Part shown: one piece after another, positions 1-5,741 of the stretch
Position numbering within the stretch: the stretch's first letter is position 1
How the letters are laid out: each line of letters opens with the position of its first letter
Source: Nocardioidaceae bacterium
GTDB lineage: Bacteria; Actinomycetota; Actinomycetes; Propionibacteriales; Nocardioidaceae
Assembly (NCBI GenBank): GCA_025966335.1
Contig: JAICRS010000150.1
Span: forward strand, 1-7,439
Direction: 5' to 3'
DNA length: 7,439 nucleotides
Translations under genes and position numbers: made by a program
Notes under the pieces: model-generated
Databases searched by the model: none
The model's input: only the letters and a program-made list of their open reading frames with translations
What the model was told of the DNA's origin: nothing

Positions 1-232
1 ACGCCTCGTCGAGGTCGGCCGCCTCGAAACCTCGTTGGGACCAGGTCACCTCTCCGGATCCGGCCAGGCCCTCGAGCGCCGGGGTCACCTCCGGGGACAC
101 CAGCACCACGTCGGCGCCGGCGGCCAACAGACCAGGAACGCGGCGCTGGGCGACGTGACCACCACCGACCACGAGCACGCGGCGACCGGCCAGCCGGAGT
201 CCGGACGGGTAGGGCGGGAAGTCCTGGCTCAC
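1..232 (-). CDS. Siroheme synthase / precorrin-2 dehydrogenase-type protein, N-terminal part (truncated by window edge)
   Basis: I translated this from the reverse strand. The reading frame opens with GTG at 232 and stays open to the window edge, giving about 77 residues. Residues 14-28 read LAGRRVLVVGGGHVA, a Rossmann-type glycine-rich NAD-binding motif, followed by GLLAAGADVVLVSPEV and later F-E-A-A-D-L-D. This is the pattern of the Met8/CysG N-terminal domain, which oxidises precorrin-2 to sirohydrochlorin with NAD and in siroheme synthases also inserts iron. In actinobacteria this domain is often fused to a uroporphyrinogen-III C-methyltransferase (annotated cobA or cysG). The C-terminal part is outside the window, so I cannot tell which architecture applies. 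The start codon overlaps the cobT stop as GTGA, and AAGGGA lies a few bases upstream, so translation is probably coupled to cobT. The neighbour supports a role in the cobalamin/siroheme branch of tetrapyrrole synthesis. Confidence 0.82.
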   Translation of the reverse strand, partial: MSQDFPPYPSGLRLAGRRVLVVGGGHVAQRRVPGLLAAGADVVLVSPEVTPALEGLAGSGEVTWSQRGFEAADLDEA

Positions 233-1305
233 GCGTCCGTTCCCTTCTGCGCGACGCCGGCCGAGTCGAAGGTGGCCATCTCCCGCAGGGTCGCACCTGC
301 GGCCTCCACGATCGGGAACGCCAGCACGGCACCGGTCCCCTCCCCGAGCCGGAGGTCGAGGTCCACCAGCGGTCGCAGGCCGAGCGCGTCGAGCGCGATC
401 ACGTGCCCGGGTTCGACGCTGCGGTGCCCGGCGAAGCAGCGGGACACCGCGTCCGGCGCGAGCGCCTTGGCGACCAGGGCGGCCGATCCGGCGATCACCC
501 CGTCCAGGATCACCGGGACCCGGCGGGCCGCGGCGCCGAGGATGAACCCGGCGATGCCCGCGTGCTCGAAGCCGCCGAGGGACGCGAGGGTCTCCACCGG
601 GTCGTCGCCCACGGGCCGCTCCCGCAGTGCGGCCGCCACGATCTCGATCTTGCGGGCCAGGGTCGGGTCGTCGATGCCGGTGCCGCGGCCGGTGGCGAGC
701 ACCGGGTCGGCCGGCGCGAAGGCGGCGATCAGGGCGGCCGAGGGCGTGGTGTTCGCGATCCCCATGTCACCGGTCAGCAGGCAGTCGTAGCCACGGTCGA
801 CGAGCCCCGCCGCGACCTCGACGCCGGCGAGCAGACCCTCGACAGCCTCGTCCCGGGTCATCGCGGGCCCGGTGGCCAGGTCCGACGTACCGGCCCTGAT
901 CTTGCGGTCGAACAGGTCCGGTCCGGGCGCCAGGTCCGCGGCGACGCCCATGTCGACCACGAACACGTCCGCCCCGGCCTGTCGCGCGAGCACGTTGACC
1001 GCGGCGCCGCCGGCGCGGAAGTTCGCGACCATCGCCGCCGTGACCTCCTGCGGCCATGGGCTGACCCCTTGGGCGTGTACGCCGTGGTCCCCGGCGAACA
1101 CGGCCACCACCGGTCGGCGCAACGGCAGCGGCGGGCAGGTGCCCTGGATCCCGCAGAGCACCACCGATGCGTCCTCGAGCGCGCCCAACGCGCCGGGTGG
1201 CTTGGTGAGCTGGGCCTGACGCGCGAGTGCGTCGCGGACGGTGCCGGCGTCGAGTGGCGGCACCGAGGCGATCGCCTCGCGGAGCAGGGTGGCGGGATCG
1301 GTCAT
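229..1305 (-). CDS. cobT: Nicotinate-nucleotide--dimethylbenzimidazole phosphoribosyltransferase CobT
   Basis: CobT transfers phosphoribose from nicotinate mononucleotide to 5,6-dimethylbenzimidazole, giving alpha-ribazole phosphate for the lower ligand of cobalamin; it is cytosolic. The protein is 358 residues, the usual family length (about 350). Visible family blocks are FAGDHGVHAQGVSPWPQEVT (70-89), NFRAGGAAVNVLARQAGADV (95-114), TGDMGIANTT (178-187), GGFEHAGIAGFILGAAA (244-260), FAGHRSVEPGH (291-301) and LGEGTGA (320-326). Glu322 in GEGTG matches the catalytic base of the family. I chose the ATG at 1305 because GAGGA lies 10 bases upstream and the protein then starts MTDPATLL, like its relatives. 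A longer in-frame start at 1350 would add 15 unlikely residues. The stop overlaps the start of the siroheme-synthase-type gene (GTGA), so the two form an operon. It diverges from the PEBP gene. Confidence 0.95.
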   Translation of the reverse strand: MTDPATLLREAIASVPPLDAGTVRDALARQAQLTKPPGALGALEDASVVLCGIQGTCPPLPLRRPVVAVFAGDHGVHAQGVSPWPQEVTAAMVANFRAGGAAVNVLARQAGADVFVVDMGVAADLAPGPDLFDRKIRAGTSDLATGPAMTRDEAVEGLLAGVEVAAGLVDRGYDCLLTGDMGIANTTPSAALIAAFAPADPVLATGRGTGIDDPTLARKIEIVAAALRERPVGDDPVETLASLGGFEHAGIAGFILGAAARRVPVILDGVIAGSAALVAKALAPDAVSRCFAGHRSVEPGHVIALDALGLRPLVDLDLRLGEGTGAVLAFPIVEAAGATLREMATFDSAGVAQKGTDA

Positions 1306-1402
1306 CGTGCCATTGTCCTCGCGTCCGCTGCACCGGTGGAACACGACCACCCTGCGGACTAGTGTCGGAACCGCCCACCGCAGTGACCCTTCAGGAGGAT
1401 TG
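1306..1402. promoter_or_regulatory. Divergent promoter region between cobT and the PEBP gene
   Basis: These 97 bases separate two divergently read genes, so they should hold both promoters. For the rightward gene, TGGAAC (1337-1342) and TAGTGT (1360-1365) are separated by 17 bases and could be a weak -35/-10 pair; the match to consensus is only partial. The rightward gene has a strong ribosome site, AGGAGG at 1393-1398, four bases before its ATG. For cobT I see the ribosome site but no convincing promoter. I see no cobalamin riboswitch-like element here, although the space is too short for a full one. Confidence 0.35.
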
Positions 1403-1924
1403 ATGAGTCTCGACCGCCCCGTCGCCCCGAACCCCTACGAGCTGCTGCCCTCGGTCCCGTCGTTCACGGTCACCAGCACCGACGTACAGGACGGTCAGCC
1501 GCTGAAGGACGACCAGGTCGCCGCCAAGGGCAACACCTCGCCGCAGCTGAGCTGGTCGGGTGCTCCGGAGGGCACGAAGAGCTTCGTGGTGACCTGTTTC
1601 GACCCGGACGCGCCTACGCCGTCAGGGTTCTGGCACTGGGTGCTGGTCGACCTGCCCGCCGACATGACTTCACTGGAGGCCGGCGCCGCGCAGGGCAACC
1701 TGCCGGCCAACGCGTTCCACGTCCGCAACGACGGCGGCGAGATGGGGTTCATGGGTGCCGCTCCGCCGCAGGGCGACATGCCGCACCGGTACTTCTTCGT
1801 CGTGCACGCCGTGGGCGAGGAGAGCCTCGGCGTCGACTCCGACGCCTCCCCCGCCGTGGTGTCGTTCAACCTGGCGTTCAAGACCCTCGGTCGCGCGATC
1901 GTCCACGGCACCTACCAGCACTGA
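1403..1924 (+). CDS. PEBP family protein, YbhB/YbcL type (Raf-kinase-inhibitor-like)
   Basis: The 173-residue protein has the phosphatidylethanolamine-binding protein fold signatures. DPDAP lies at 67-71, followed by GFWHWVLVDLP at 75-85, which together form the anion-binding pocket region. GFMGAAPPQGDMPHRYFF (115-132) matches the family G-x-x-G-P-x-P-P-x-G-x-x-H-R-Y block. There is no signal peptide or membrane segment, so it is probably cytosolic. Bacterial members have no settled biochemical role; the name refers to eukaryotic homologues that bind phospholipid head groups and inhibit Raf. The start at 1403 follows a perfect AGGAGG four bases upstream. An upstream in-frame opening at 1241 would overlap cobT in antisense and is not credible. 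It is transcribed alone, divergent from cobT and convergent with the Nudix gene 45 bases away. I see no recognisable rho-independent terminator in that 45-base gap, only a short GCGG/CCGC pairing (1956-1969). Confidence 0.93.
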   Translation: MSLDRPVAPNPYELLPSVPSFTVTSTDVQDGQPLKDDQVAAKGNTSPQLSWSGAPEGTKSFVVTCFDPDAPTPSGFWHWVLVDLPADMTSLEAGAAQGNLPANAFHVRNDGGEMGFMGAAPPQGDMPHRYFFVVHAVGEESLGVDSDASPAVVSFNLAFKTLGRAIVHGTYQH

Positions 1925-1969
1925 ACCTGGTCTCGCCGACTCGTCAGACGCGTGAGCGGCTATGACCGC

Positions 1970-2470
1970 CTACCGTTCTGACAACTCGGCGTAGAGGTCG
2001 GAGGCGAGGAACATCGGGAGCACGTGCTTCGTGGCGACCGCGAGGTCCAGGGAGCCGTCGGTGACCCGGGCGGGGTCGACGAAGACGATCTGCCGGCCCT
2101 CCCCGAGGGTGATGTCGCTGTCGGTGAGGTCTACCCGGCCGGCCCAGATCTTCCAGTGGTCCGCGAGGTGCGTGGACACCTTCGGCGAGTGCTGGACGAT
2201 CTCGTCGAACCACAGCCGGAGACCGCTGTCGAGGTGCAGCCCGGTCTCCTCCTCGAGCTCCCGGTAGAGGGCGGTCTCCCACTCCTCACCCTCCTCGAGG
2301 TGTCCCCCGACCAGGCCCCACTGGTTCGGCGCGACCAGGGCGTGCTCGTCCCGCTCCTGGAGCAGCAGCCAGCCGCGCGAGTCCACCAGCACCACGCTGG
2401 CCAGCAGACAGTTGCGCTCCTCGCAGGGAGTCTCGTCCGCGGTGCTCGGCGCCGCGTTGCTCCTCGTCAC
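1970..2470 (-). CDS. Nudix hydrolase (MutT-like)
   Basis: This gene encodes a cytosolic Nudix-fold pyrophosphohydrolase that would cleave a nucleoside diphosphate linked to another moiety, using divalent metal. The complete Nudix box is present at residues 56-78: G56, E62, then R70-E71-L-E-E-E-T-G77-L, fitting G-x5-E-x7-R-E-U-x-E-E-x-G-U with all metal-binding glutamates. The block WGLVGGHLEEGEE is typical of MutT-like members. The substrate cannot be read from sequence; 8-oxo-dGTP, ADP-ribose, sugar nucleotides and others are all possible. The start is uncertain. I prefer GTG at 2470 (166 residues) because GGAGG ends four bases upstream, the same spacing as at the PEBP gene. Another in-frame GTG at 2527 would add 19 low-complexity residues and has no ribosome site. 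The gene is divergent from the ABC operon and converges with the PEBP gene. Confidence 0.92.
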   Translation of the reverse strand: MTRSNAAPSTADETPCEERNCLLASVVLVDSRGWLLLQERDEHALVAPNQWGLVGGHLEEGEEWETALYRELEEETGLHLDSGLRLWFDEIVQHSPKVSTHLADHWKIWAGRVDLTDSDITLGEGRQIVFVDPARVTDGSLDLAVATKHVLPMFLASDLYAELSER

Positions 2471-2502
2471 TGGGCCTCCAAACGGGTTGCTCGTTCTCGA
2501 GC

Positions 2503-2525
2503 GGGTGCTGCACACTGATGCACCC
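2503..2525. repeat. Inverted repeat GGGTGC-N11-GCACCC
   Basis: A perfect 6-base inverted repeat with an 11-base spacer lies over the probable -10 area of the rightward promoter candidate. It could be a repressor operator, but six G/C-rich pairs can arise by chance in DNA of this composition. If the Nudix gene started at the upstream GTG (2527) the repeat would be coding. Confidence 0.4.
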
Positions 2526-2549
2526 ACAATCTCACAGCGGCATTCCGCA

Positions 2550-2576
2550 ACCCCCTGGTCGATGCGACGAGGGGGT
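2550..2576. promoter_or_regulatory. 27-base imperfect palindrome / hairpin in ABC operon leader
   Basis: The left arm ACCCCCT (2550-2556) pairs with AGGGGGT (2570-2576), and inside it GTCG (2558-2561) pairs with CGAC (2565-2568). One G-G mismatch separates the two stems, and the loop is ATG. That is 11 pairs in 27 bases. It lies 36 bases before the first ABC permease start, in the presumed leader. There is no T-run on either side, so it is not a standard terminator. An operator bound by a dimeric regulator, or an mRNA structure acting on the leader, are both possible. Confidence 0.55.
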
Positions 2577-2612
2577 GTTCGTGTGCCGCCCGGACCCGTC
2601 GAGGAGCCAGCC

Positions 2613-3410
2613 GTGCTGTACGTCGCCCTGGCGGTTCGTGCCTTCCGCCGCTACTCGACCTACATCGCGGCCACTCTGGCCGGGATCTTCACCAACTGTG
2701 TGTTCGGCGTGATCATCTCCTTCACCTACATCGCGGTGTGGCAGCAGAACCCGGACGCCGGCGGCTACGACGTGACCGACGCCCTCACCTACTGCTGGCT
2801 GGCCCAGGCGATGATCATGACCGTCGCGATCTGGGGCGGTGGTGCCCCTGACGAGCTGGCGGCGAGGATCCGCACCGGCGACGTCGCGATCGACCTCTAC
2901 CGACCGGTGAACTTCCTGGGCTGGTGGCTGGCCTCCGACCTCGGCCGGGCGGCCTACCACCTGCTGACCCGTGGCCTCGCGCCGACCGCGGTCGGGGCGC
3001 TGCTGTTCGACCTGCGGTTCCCGCCGTCGATGGCCGCCTGGGCCGGTTTCCTGGTGGCGGTGGTGCTCGCGGTCGTGGTCAGCTTCGCGATCCGGATGCT
3101 GGTGGCCTCGTCCGCGTTCTGGCTGCTCGACCAGGCCGGCGTGAAGAACCTCGCCGCGGTGTTCTCGATGTTCTTCTCCGGCCTCGTGGTCCCGCTCGTG
3201 CTGTTCCCCGGCTGGACCCGGGACGTGGTGATGGTGCTGCCGTGGTCCGCGTTCGTCCAAGTCCCGGTCGACATCTGGCTGGGCCGGCGTACCGGGGTGT
3301 CGCTGCTGTCGGGCCTCGCGTTCCAGGTCGGCTGGTGCGTCGTACTGCTCGCGCTGTGTGCGCTGGTGCTGCGTCGCGCGAACCGCAAGGTGGTGGTCCA
3401 GGGTGGCTAG
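2613..3410 (+). CDS. ABC-2 type transporter permease, COG4587-like
   Basis: This is an integral membrane protein of 265 residues forming one half of the channel of an ABC-2 (export-type) transporter. I see about six hydrophobic segments, roughly at 18-42, 57-75, 113-133, 140-162, 178-199 and 232-253. The N-terminus (VRAFRRYSTYIAATLAGIFTN) and the cytoplasmic stretch with RIRTGDVAIDLYRPVNF (85-101) are typical of the ABC2_membrane_6/DUF990-related permeases that occur in pairs with a dedicated ATPase. The substrate is unknown. I chose GTG at 2613 because GAGGAG is six bases upstream and the hydrophobic protein begins directly there. The upstream in-frame extension overlaps the Nudix start in antisense and is not protein-like. 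The gene overlaps the next permease by 8 bases (GTGGCTAG), so the two are co-translated. Confidence 0.9.
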   Translation: MLYVALAVRAFRRYSTYIAATLAGIFTNCVFGVIISFTYIAVWQQNPDAGGYDVTDALTYCWLAQAMIMTVAIWGGGAPDELAARIRTGDVAIDLYRPVNFLGWWLASDLGRAAYHLLTRGLAPTAVGALLFDLRFPPSMAAWAGFLVAVVLAVVVSFAIRMLVASSAFWLLDQAGVKNLAAVFSMFFSGLVVPLVLFPGWTRDVVMVLPWSAFVQVPVDIWLGRRTGVSLLSGLAFQVGWCVVLLALCALVLRRANRKVVVQGG

Positions 3411-4230
3411 CCGCACCGCGCAGCAGCTGCTCTGGGGCGGGCGCGCCTACCTGATTCTGTCCTGGATGTGGATCCGGGTGTCGATGTCCTACCGGACCTC
3501 GTTCGTGGTGCTCACCCTCGGCCAGTTCTTCATCACCGGGCTGGACTTCGTGGCGATCGTCATCATGTTCGCCAGCGTCGATGCCCTCGGCGGGTTCTCG
3601 CTCGCCGAGATCGGCTTCCTGTACGGCGGGTCCGGACTGTGCCTGGGACTGGCCGACCTGACCCTCGGCAACATCGAACGCCTCGGGAACCGGATCCGGA
3701 TGGGCACGTTCGACGCGATGATGGTGCGGCCGGTGCCGTTGTACGCACAGGCGTGCGCCGACGAGTTCTCGCTGCGTCGGATCGGCCGGATCACCCAGGC
3801 GCTGTTCGTGCTGGCCTGGTCGATCACCGCGCTCGACCTGGACTGGTCCGTAGCGCGGGTGCTGATGGTGCCCTACCTGGTGCTGTGCGGGACGCTGATC
3901 TTCCTGGCGATCTTCACCCTGGGGGCGGCGTTCCAGTTCTGGACGACGGACGGTTCCGAGGCCGCAAACGCGTTCACCTACGGTGGCAACACGGTGACGC
4001 AGTACCCGCTGACGATCTACCCGACCGAGGCGATCAAGGCACTCACGTTCATCGTGCCGGTGGCGTTCGTGAACTGGTATCCCAGTCTGTTCATCCTCGG
4101 CCGGCCGGACCCGCTCGGGCTGCCCGCCGCCATGCAGTTCGCGGCACCGGTGGCCGCCCTTGTCCTCGGCCTCCTGGCCGCCCTGGCCTGGCGGTCCGGC
4201 GTCCGCCGCTACCGATCGACGGGAAGCTGA
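3403..4230 (+). CDS. ABC-2 type transporter permease, COG3694-like
   Basis: This is the second membrane subunit of the transporter, 275 residues with about six membrane segments (roughly 34-57, 70-86, 129-146, 150-178, 209-232 and 243-263). The stretches GNRIRMGTFDAMMVRPVPLY (95-114) and GGNTVTQYPLTIYP (194-207), and VAFVNWYPSLFILGRPDPLG (220-239), are what I recognise as hallmarks of this permease family. The start is GTG at 3403, inside the last codons of the preceding permease, giving an 8-base overlap; only a weak AGG lies just before it, so it probably depends on translational coupling. The alternative GTG at 3358 would add 15 Arg/Trp/Cys-rich residues and is unlikely. It should form a heterodimeric channel with the first permease, energised by the ATPase that follows one base after its stop. 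Confidence 0.91.
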   Translation: MASRTAQQLLWGGRAYLILSWMWIRVSMSYRTSFVVLTLGQFFITGLDFVAIVIMFASVDALGGFSLAEIGFLYGGSGLCLGLADLTLGNIERLGNRIRMGTFDAMMVRPVPLYAQACADEFSLRRIGRITQALFVLAWSITALDLDWSVARVLMVPYLVLCGTLIFLAIFTLGAAFQFWTTDGSEAANAFTYGGNTVTQYPLTIYPTEAIKALTFIVPVAFVNWYPSLFILGRPDPLGLPAAMQFAAPVAALVLGLLAALAWRSGVRRYRSTGS

Positions 4231-4231
4231 C

Positions 4232-5200
4232 ATGTCCTTGATCCAGGTGGAGAACCTGTCCCGCACCTTCGTGGTGCGCCGACGCGTCGGACGCTTCCGG
4301 CGGGAGGCACAGGTCGTGCGTGCCGTCGACGACCTCTCGTTCACCGTCGACCGCGGCGAGATGGTCGGCTACATCGGCCCGAACGGGGCCGGGAAGTCGA
4401 CCACGATCAAGATGCTCACCGGCATCCTGGTGCCCACCGCAGGGCGGCTGTCCGTGGCCGGCATCGACCCGTCGCGCGACCGGGTGGAGCTGACCCGGCG
4501 GATCGGCGTCGTCTTCGGGCAGCGCACCACGCTGTGGTGGGACCTCCCGCTTCGCGACTCCTTCGAGCTGCTGCGGCGGATCTACCGGGTCGACACCGCA
4601 CGGTTCCGACGCAACCTCGCGGAGTTCACCGAGCTGCTCGATCTCGGCGGCCTGCTCGACACCCCGGTGCGGCAGCTGTCCCTGGGTCAGCGGATGCGCG
4701 GCGACCTCGCCGCCGCGCTGCTGCACGACCCGGAGATCCTCTACCTCGACGAGCCGACGATCGGCCTCGACGTGGTCAGCAAGGGCCGGCTGCGCGAGTT
4801 CCTCCGCAGCATCAACACCGAGCGCGACGTCACCCTTCTGCTCACTACCCACGACCTGCAGGACATCGAGCAGCTGTGCTCGCGGGTGATGGTGATCGAC
4901 CACGGCAGCCTGGTGTACGACGGGACGCTGGCCGGTCTGCACGCCCGGGGATCATCGACCCGCACGCTCGTCGTGGACCTCGTGGACGCGGCCGACCCCA
5001 TCGACGTACCGGGGGCGGACGTGCGCCGCGTCGACGGGCCGCGGCAGTGGCTCTCGTTCCCCGCCGACGCCAGTGCGGCGCCGGTCGTGGCCGCCGTGGC
5101 TGCGAGGTACGACGTCGCCGACCTCTCGATCTCCGAGCCGGACATCGAGGACGTGATCCGGCAGATCTACACCGGTCCTGACCAGTTGCGCTTTTCTTGA
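4232..5200 (+). CDS. ABC transporter ATP-binding protein, COG4586-like
   Basis: This is the ATPase subunit, 322 residues. Visible motifs are Walker A GPNGAGKST (49-57), Q-loop Gln97 in VFGQRTTLWWDLP (94-106), signature LSLGQRMRGDLAAALLHDP (149-167), Walker B ILYLDEP (169-175), D-loop GLD (178-180) and switch His207 in TTHD. The GQRTxLWWDLP stretch and the LSLGQ variant of LSGGQ are characteristic of the COG4586 group, which always travels with two ABC-2 permeases. After about residue 240 there is an extra C-terminal domain of about 80 residues, ending in SEPDIEDVIRQIY, typical of the group. ATG at 4232 is preceded by GGGAAG and lies one base after the permease stop; the frame upstream belongs to the permease in another phase. 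Its last codons (TTG, CGC, TTT, TCT, stop) fall in the operator of the next gene and are unusually A/T-rich for this genome. The transported substrate is not known. Confidence 0.95.
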   Translation: MSLIQVENLSRTFVVRRRVGRFRREAQVVRAVDDLSFTVDRGEMVGYIGPNGAGKSTTIKMLTGILVPTAGRLSVAGIDPSRDRVELTRRIGVVFGQRTTLWWDLPLRDSFELLRRIYRVDTARFRRNLAEFTELLDLGGLLDTPVRQLSLGQRMRGDLAAALLHDPEILYLDEPTIGLDVVSKGRLREFLRSINTERDVTLLLTTHDLQDIEQLCSRVMVIDHGSLVYDGTLAGLHARGSSTRTLVVDLVDAADPIDVPGADVRRVDGPRQWLSFPADASAAPVVAAVAARYDVADLSISEPDIEDVIRQIYTGPDQLRFS

Positions 5201-5215
5201 CTCGTTCCAGAAAAG
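5191..5215. promoter_or_regulatory. Fur-family operator (perfect inverted repeat CTTTTCT-N11-AGAAAAG)
   Basis: A perfect 7+7 inverted repeat with an 11-base centre lies 17 bases before the regulator ATG. It is one of very few A/T-rich spots in the window. The interior reads TTGACTCGTTCC. From memory, TTGACT-NN-TTCCAGAAAAG closely resembles the AT-rich FurA-binding region upstream of mycobacterial furA. That match, plus its position in front of a Fur-type gene, makes autoregulation by the product of the next gene the best explanation. The left arm lies inside the ABC ATPase gene's last codons. Confidence 0.78.
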
Positions 5216-5225
5216 GTGGTTGGGT
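5197..5225 (+). promoter_or_regulatory. Promoter of the fur-catalase operon (-35 TTGACT, -10 TTGGGT)
   Basis: TTGACT (5197-5202) matches five of six bases of the -35 consensus. Seventeen bases later TTGGGT (5220-5225) is the only available -10; it fits poorly except for its first and last T. The start point would then be about 5232-5233, at the A of the regulator's ATG. That agrees with the lack of a properly spaced ribosome site there and suggests a leaderless transcript, as reported for mycobacterial furA. The -35 lies inside the presumed operator, so repressor binding would block polymerase. Confidence 0.6.
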
Positions 5226-5232
5226 CGGAGAC

Positions 5233-5673
5233 ATGTCCGTCCACGCCACCACCGTCCTGCGCGATGCGGGACTGCGGGTGACCAAGCAGCGGGTCGCGGT
5301 GATCACCGCCCTCGCGGACGCGCCGCACTCGGGCGCCGACGCGGTCCTGACCCGGGTCCGCGGCGAGGTCGGCCAGGTCTCCACCCAGGCCATCTACGAC
5401 GTGCTGCACACCCTGACCGGACGCGGCCTGGTCCGCCGGATCCAGCCGGCCGGCTCCTCGGCGCGCTACGAGCTGCGGGTCGGCGACAACCACCACCACC
5501 TGGTCTGCCGGCAGTGCGGCGCGGTCGCGGACATCGACTGCGCGATCGAGACCGCCCCGTGCCTGGAGGCGGCGGACCTGGACCGGCACGCCCCCGGCTT
5601 CGTCGTCGACGAGGCCGAAGTGACCTTCTGGGGCGTGTGCGCGACGTGTTCCTCGACCGAGGCGCAGACCTGA
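5233..5673 (+). CDS. furA: Fur-family transcriptional regulator, FurA/CatR type (peroxide response)
   Basis: This 146-residue regulator has a winged-helix DNA-binding domain (about 1-83) with recognition helix STQAIYDVLHTLTGRGLV (50-67), then a metal-binding dimerisation domain. Two CxxC motifs, C92-C95 (VCRQCG) and C136-C139 (GVCATC), should hold structural zinc, and HHH (87-89) plus H119 are candidate regulatory metal ligands. The stretch VADIDCAIETAPCLEA and DEAEVTFWGVCATC closely resembles mycobacterial FurA and Streptomyces CatR/FurS, which repress a neighbouring catalase or catalase-peroxidase and are released by peroxide. I chose ATG at 5233. The frame is open from TTG at 5197, but that lies in the operator. 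The catalase follows 55 bases on with no terminator, so both should be one operon. Iron-sensing instead of peroxide-sensing cannot be excluded from sequence. Confidence 0.93.
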   Translation: MSVHATTVLRDAGLRVTKQRVAVITALADAPHSGADAVLTRVRGEVGQVSTQAIYDVLHTLTGRGLVRRIQPAGSSARYELRVGDNHHHLVCRQCGAVADIDCAIETAPCLEAADLDRHAPGFVVDEAEVTFWGVCATCSSTEAQT

Positions 5674-5716
5674 CCCGTACGACGTACCCCCCCGATCCAG
5701 ACCACCAAAACCAACC

Positions 5717-5741
5717 AGGAGGACAAGCATGGCTAGCCATG
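5717..5741 (+). promoter_or_regulatory. Catalase ribosome-binding site and start-codon palindrome
   Basis: AGGAGG at 5717-5722 sits six bases before the ATG, close to ideal, as expected for an abundant enzyme. The start codon is inside CATGGCTAGCCATG (5728-5741), a perfect 14-base palindrome. As RNA it could only form a hairpin by sacrificing central bases for the loop, so it may be more relevant as a DNA site or pure coincidence. The second ATG (5739) is out of frame. Confidence 0.6.

Larger units (their letters stand above)
2471..2612. promoter_or_regulatory. Divergent control region between Nudix gene and ABC-2 operon
   Basis: This 142-base stretch must carry promoters in both directions. 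Possible rightward elements are TTGCTC (2487-2492) and CACACT (2511-2516), 18 bases apart, with weak match. A leftward candidate is the complement of 2545-2550 (TTGCGG) with GTGGGT 17 bases on, also weak. The region contains three inverted repeats: GCTCG/CGAGC (2489-2502), GGGTGC/GCACCC (2503-2525) and the larger palindrome at 2550-2576. The first ABC gene has GAGGAG at 2601-2606, six bases before its GTG. Confidence 0.45.

Noticed and set aside
35..1362. Long plus-strand and alternative minus-strand open frames across cobT
   Set aside because: Their translations are Arg/Gly/Pro-rich with no family motifs, and they overlap a well-supported cobT. They are GC-driven shadows.
1925..1969. Bidirectional terminator between the convergent PEBP and Nudix genes
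   Set aside because: Only a 4-base GCGG/CCGC pairing and scattered GTCT/AGAC matches exist, with no T-run on either strand. Too weak to call.
3079..4344. A 421-residue minus-strand open frame opposite the ABC permeases
   Set aside because: It is charged and Arg-rich with no recognisable fold, lies antisense to both permeases, and has no ribosome site.
5678..5688. GTAC-GAC-GTAC element in the fur-katA gap as a second operator
   Set aside because: Only four bases per arm, and GTAC is self-complementary. It does not resemble the AT-rich fur operator.
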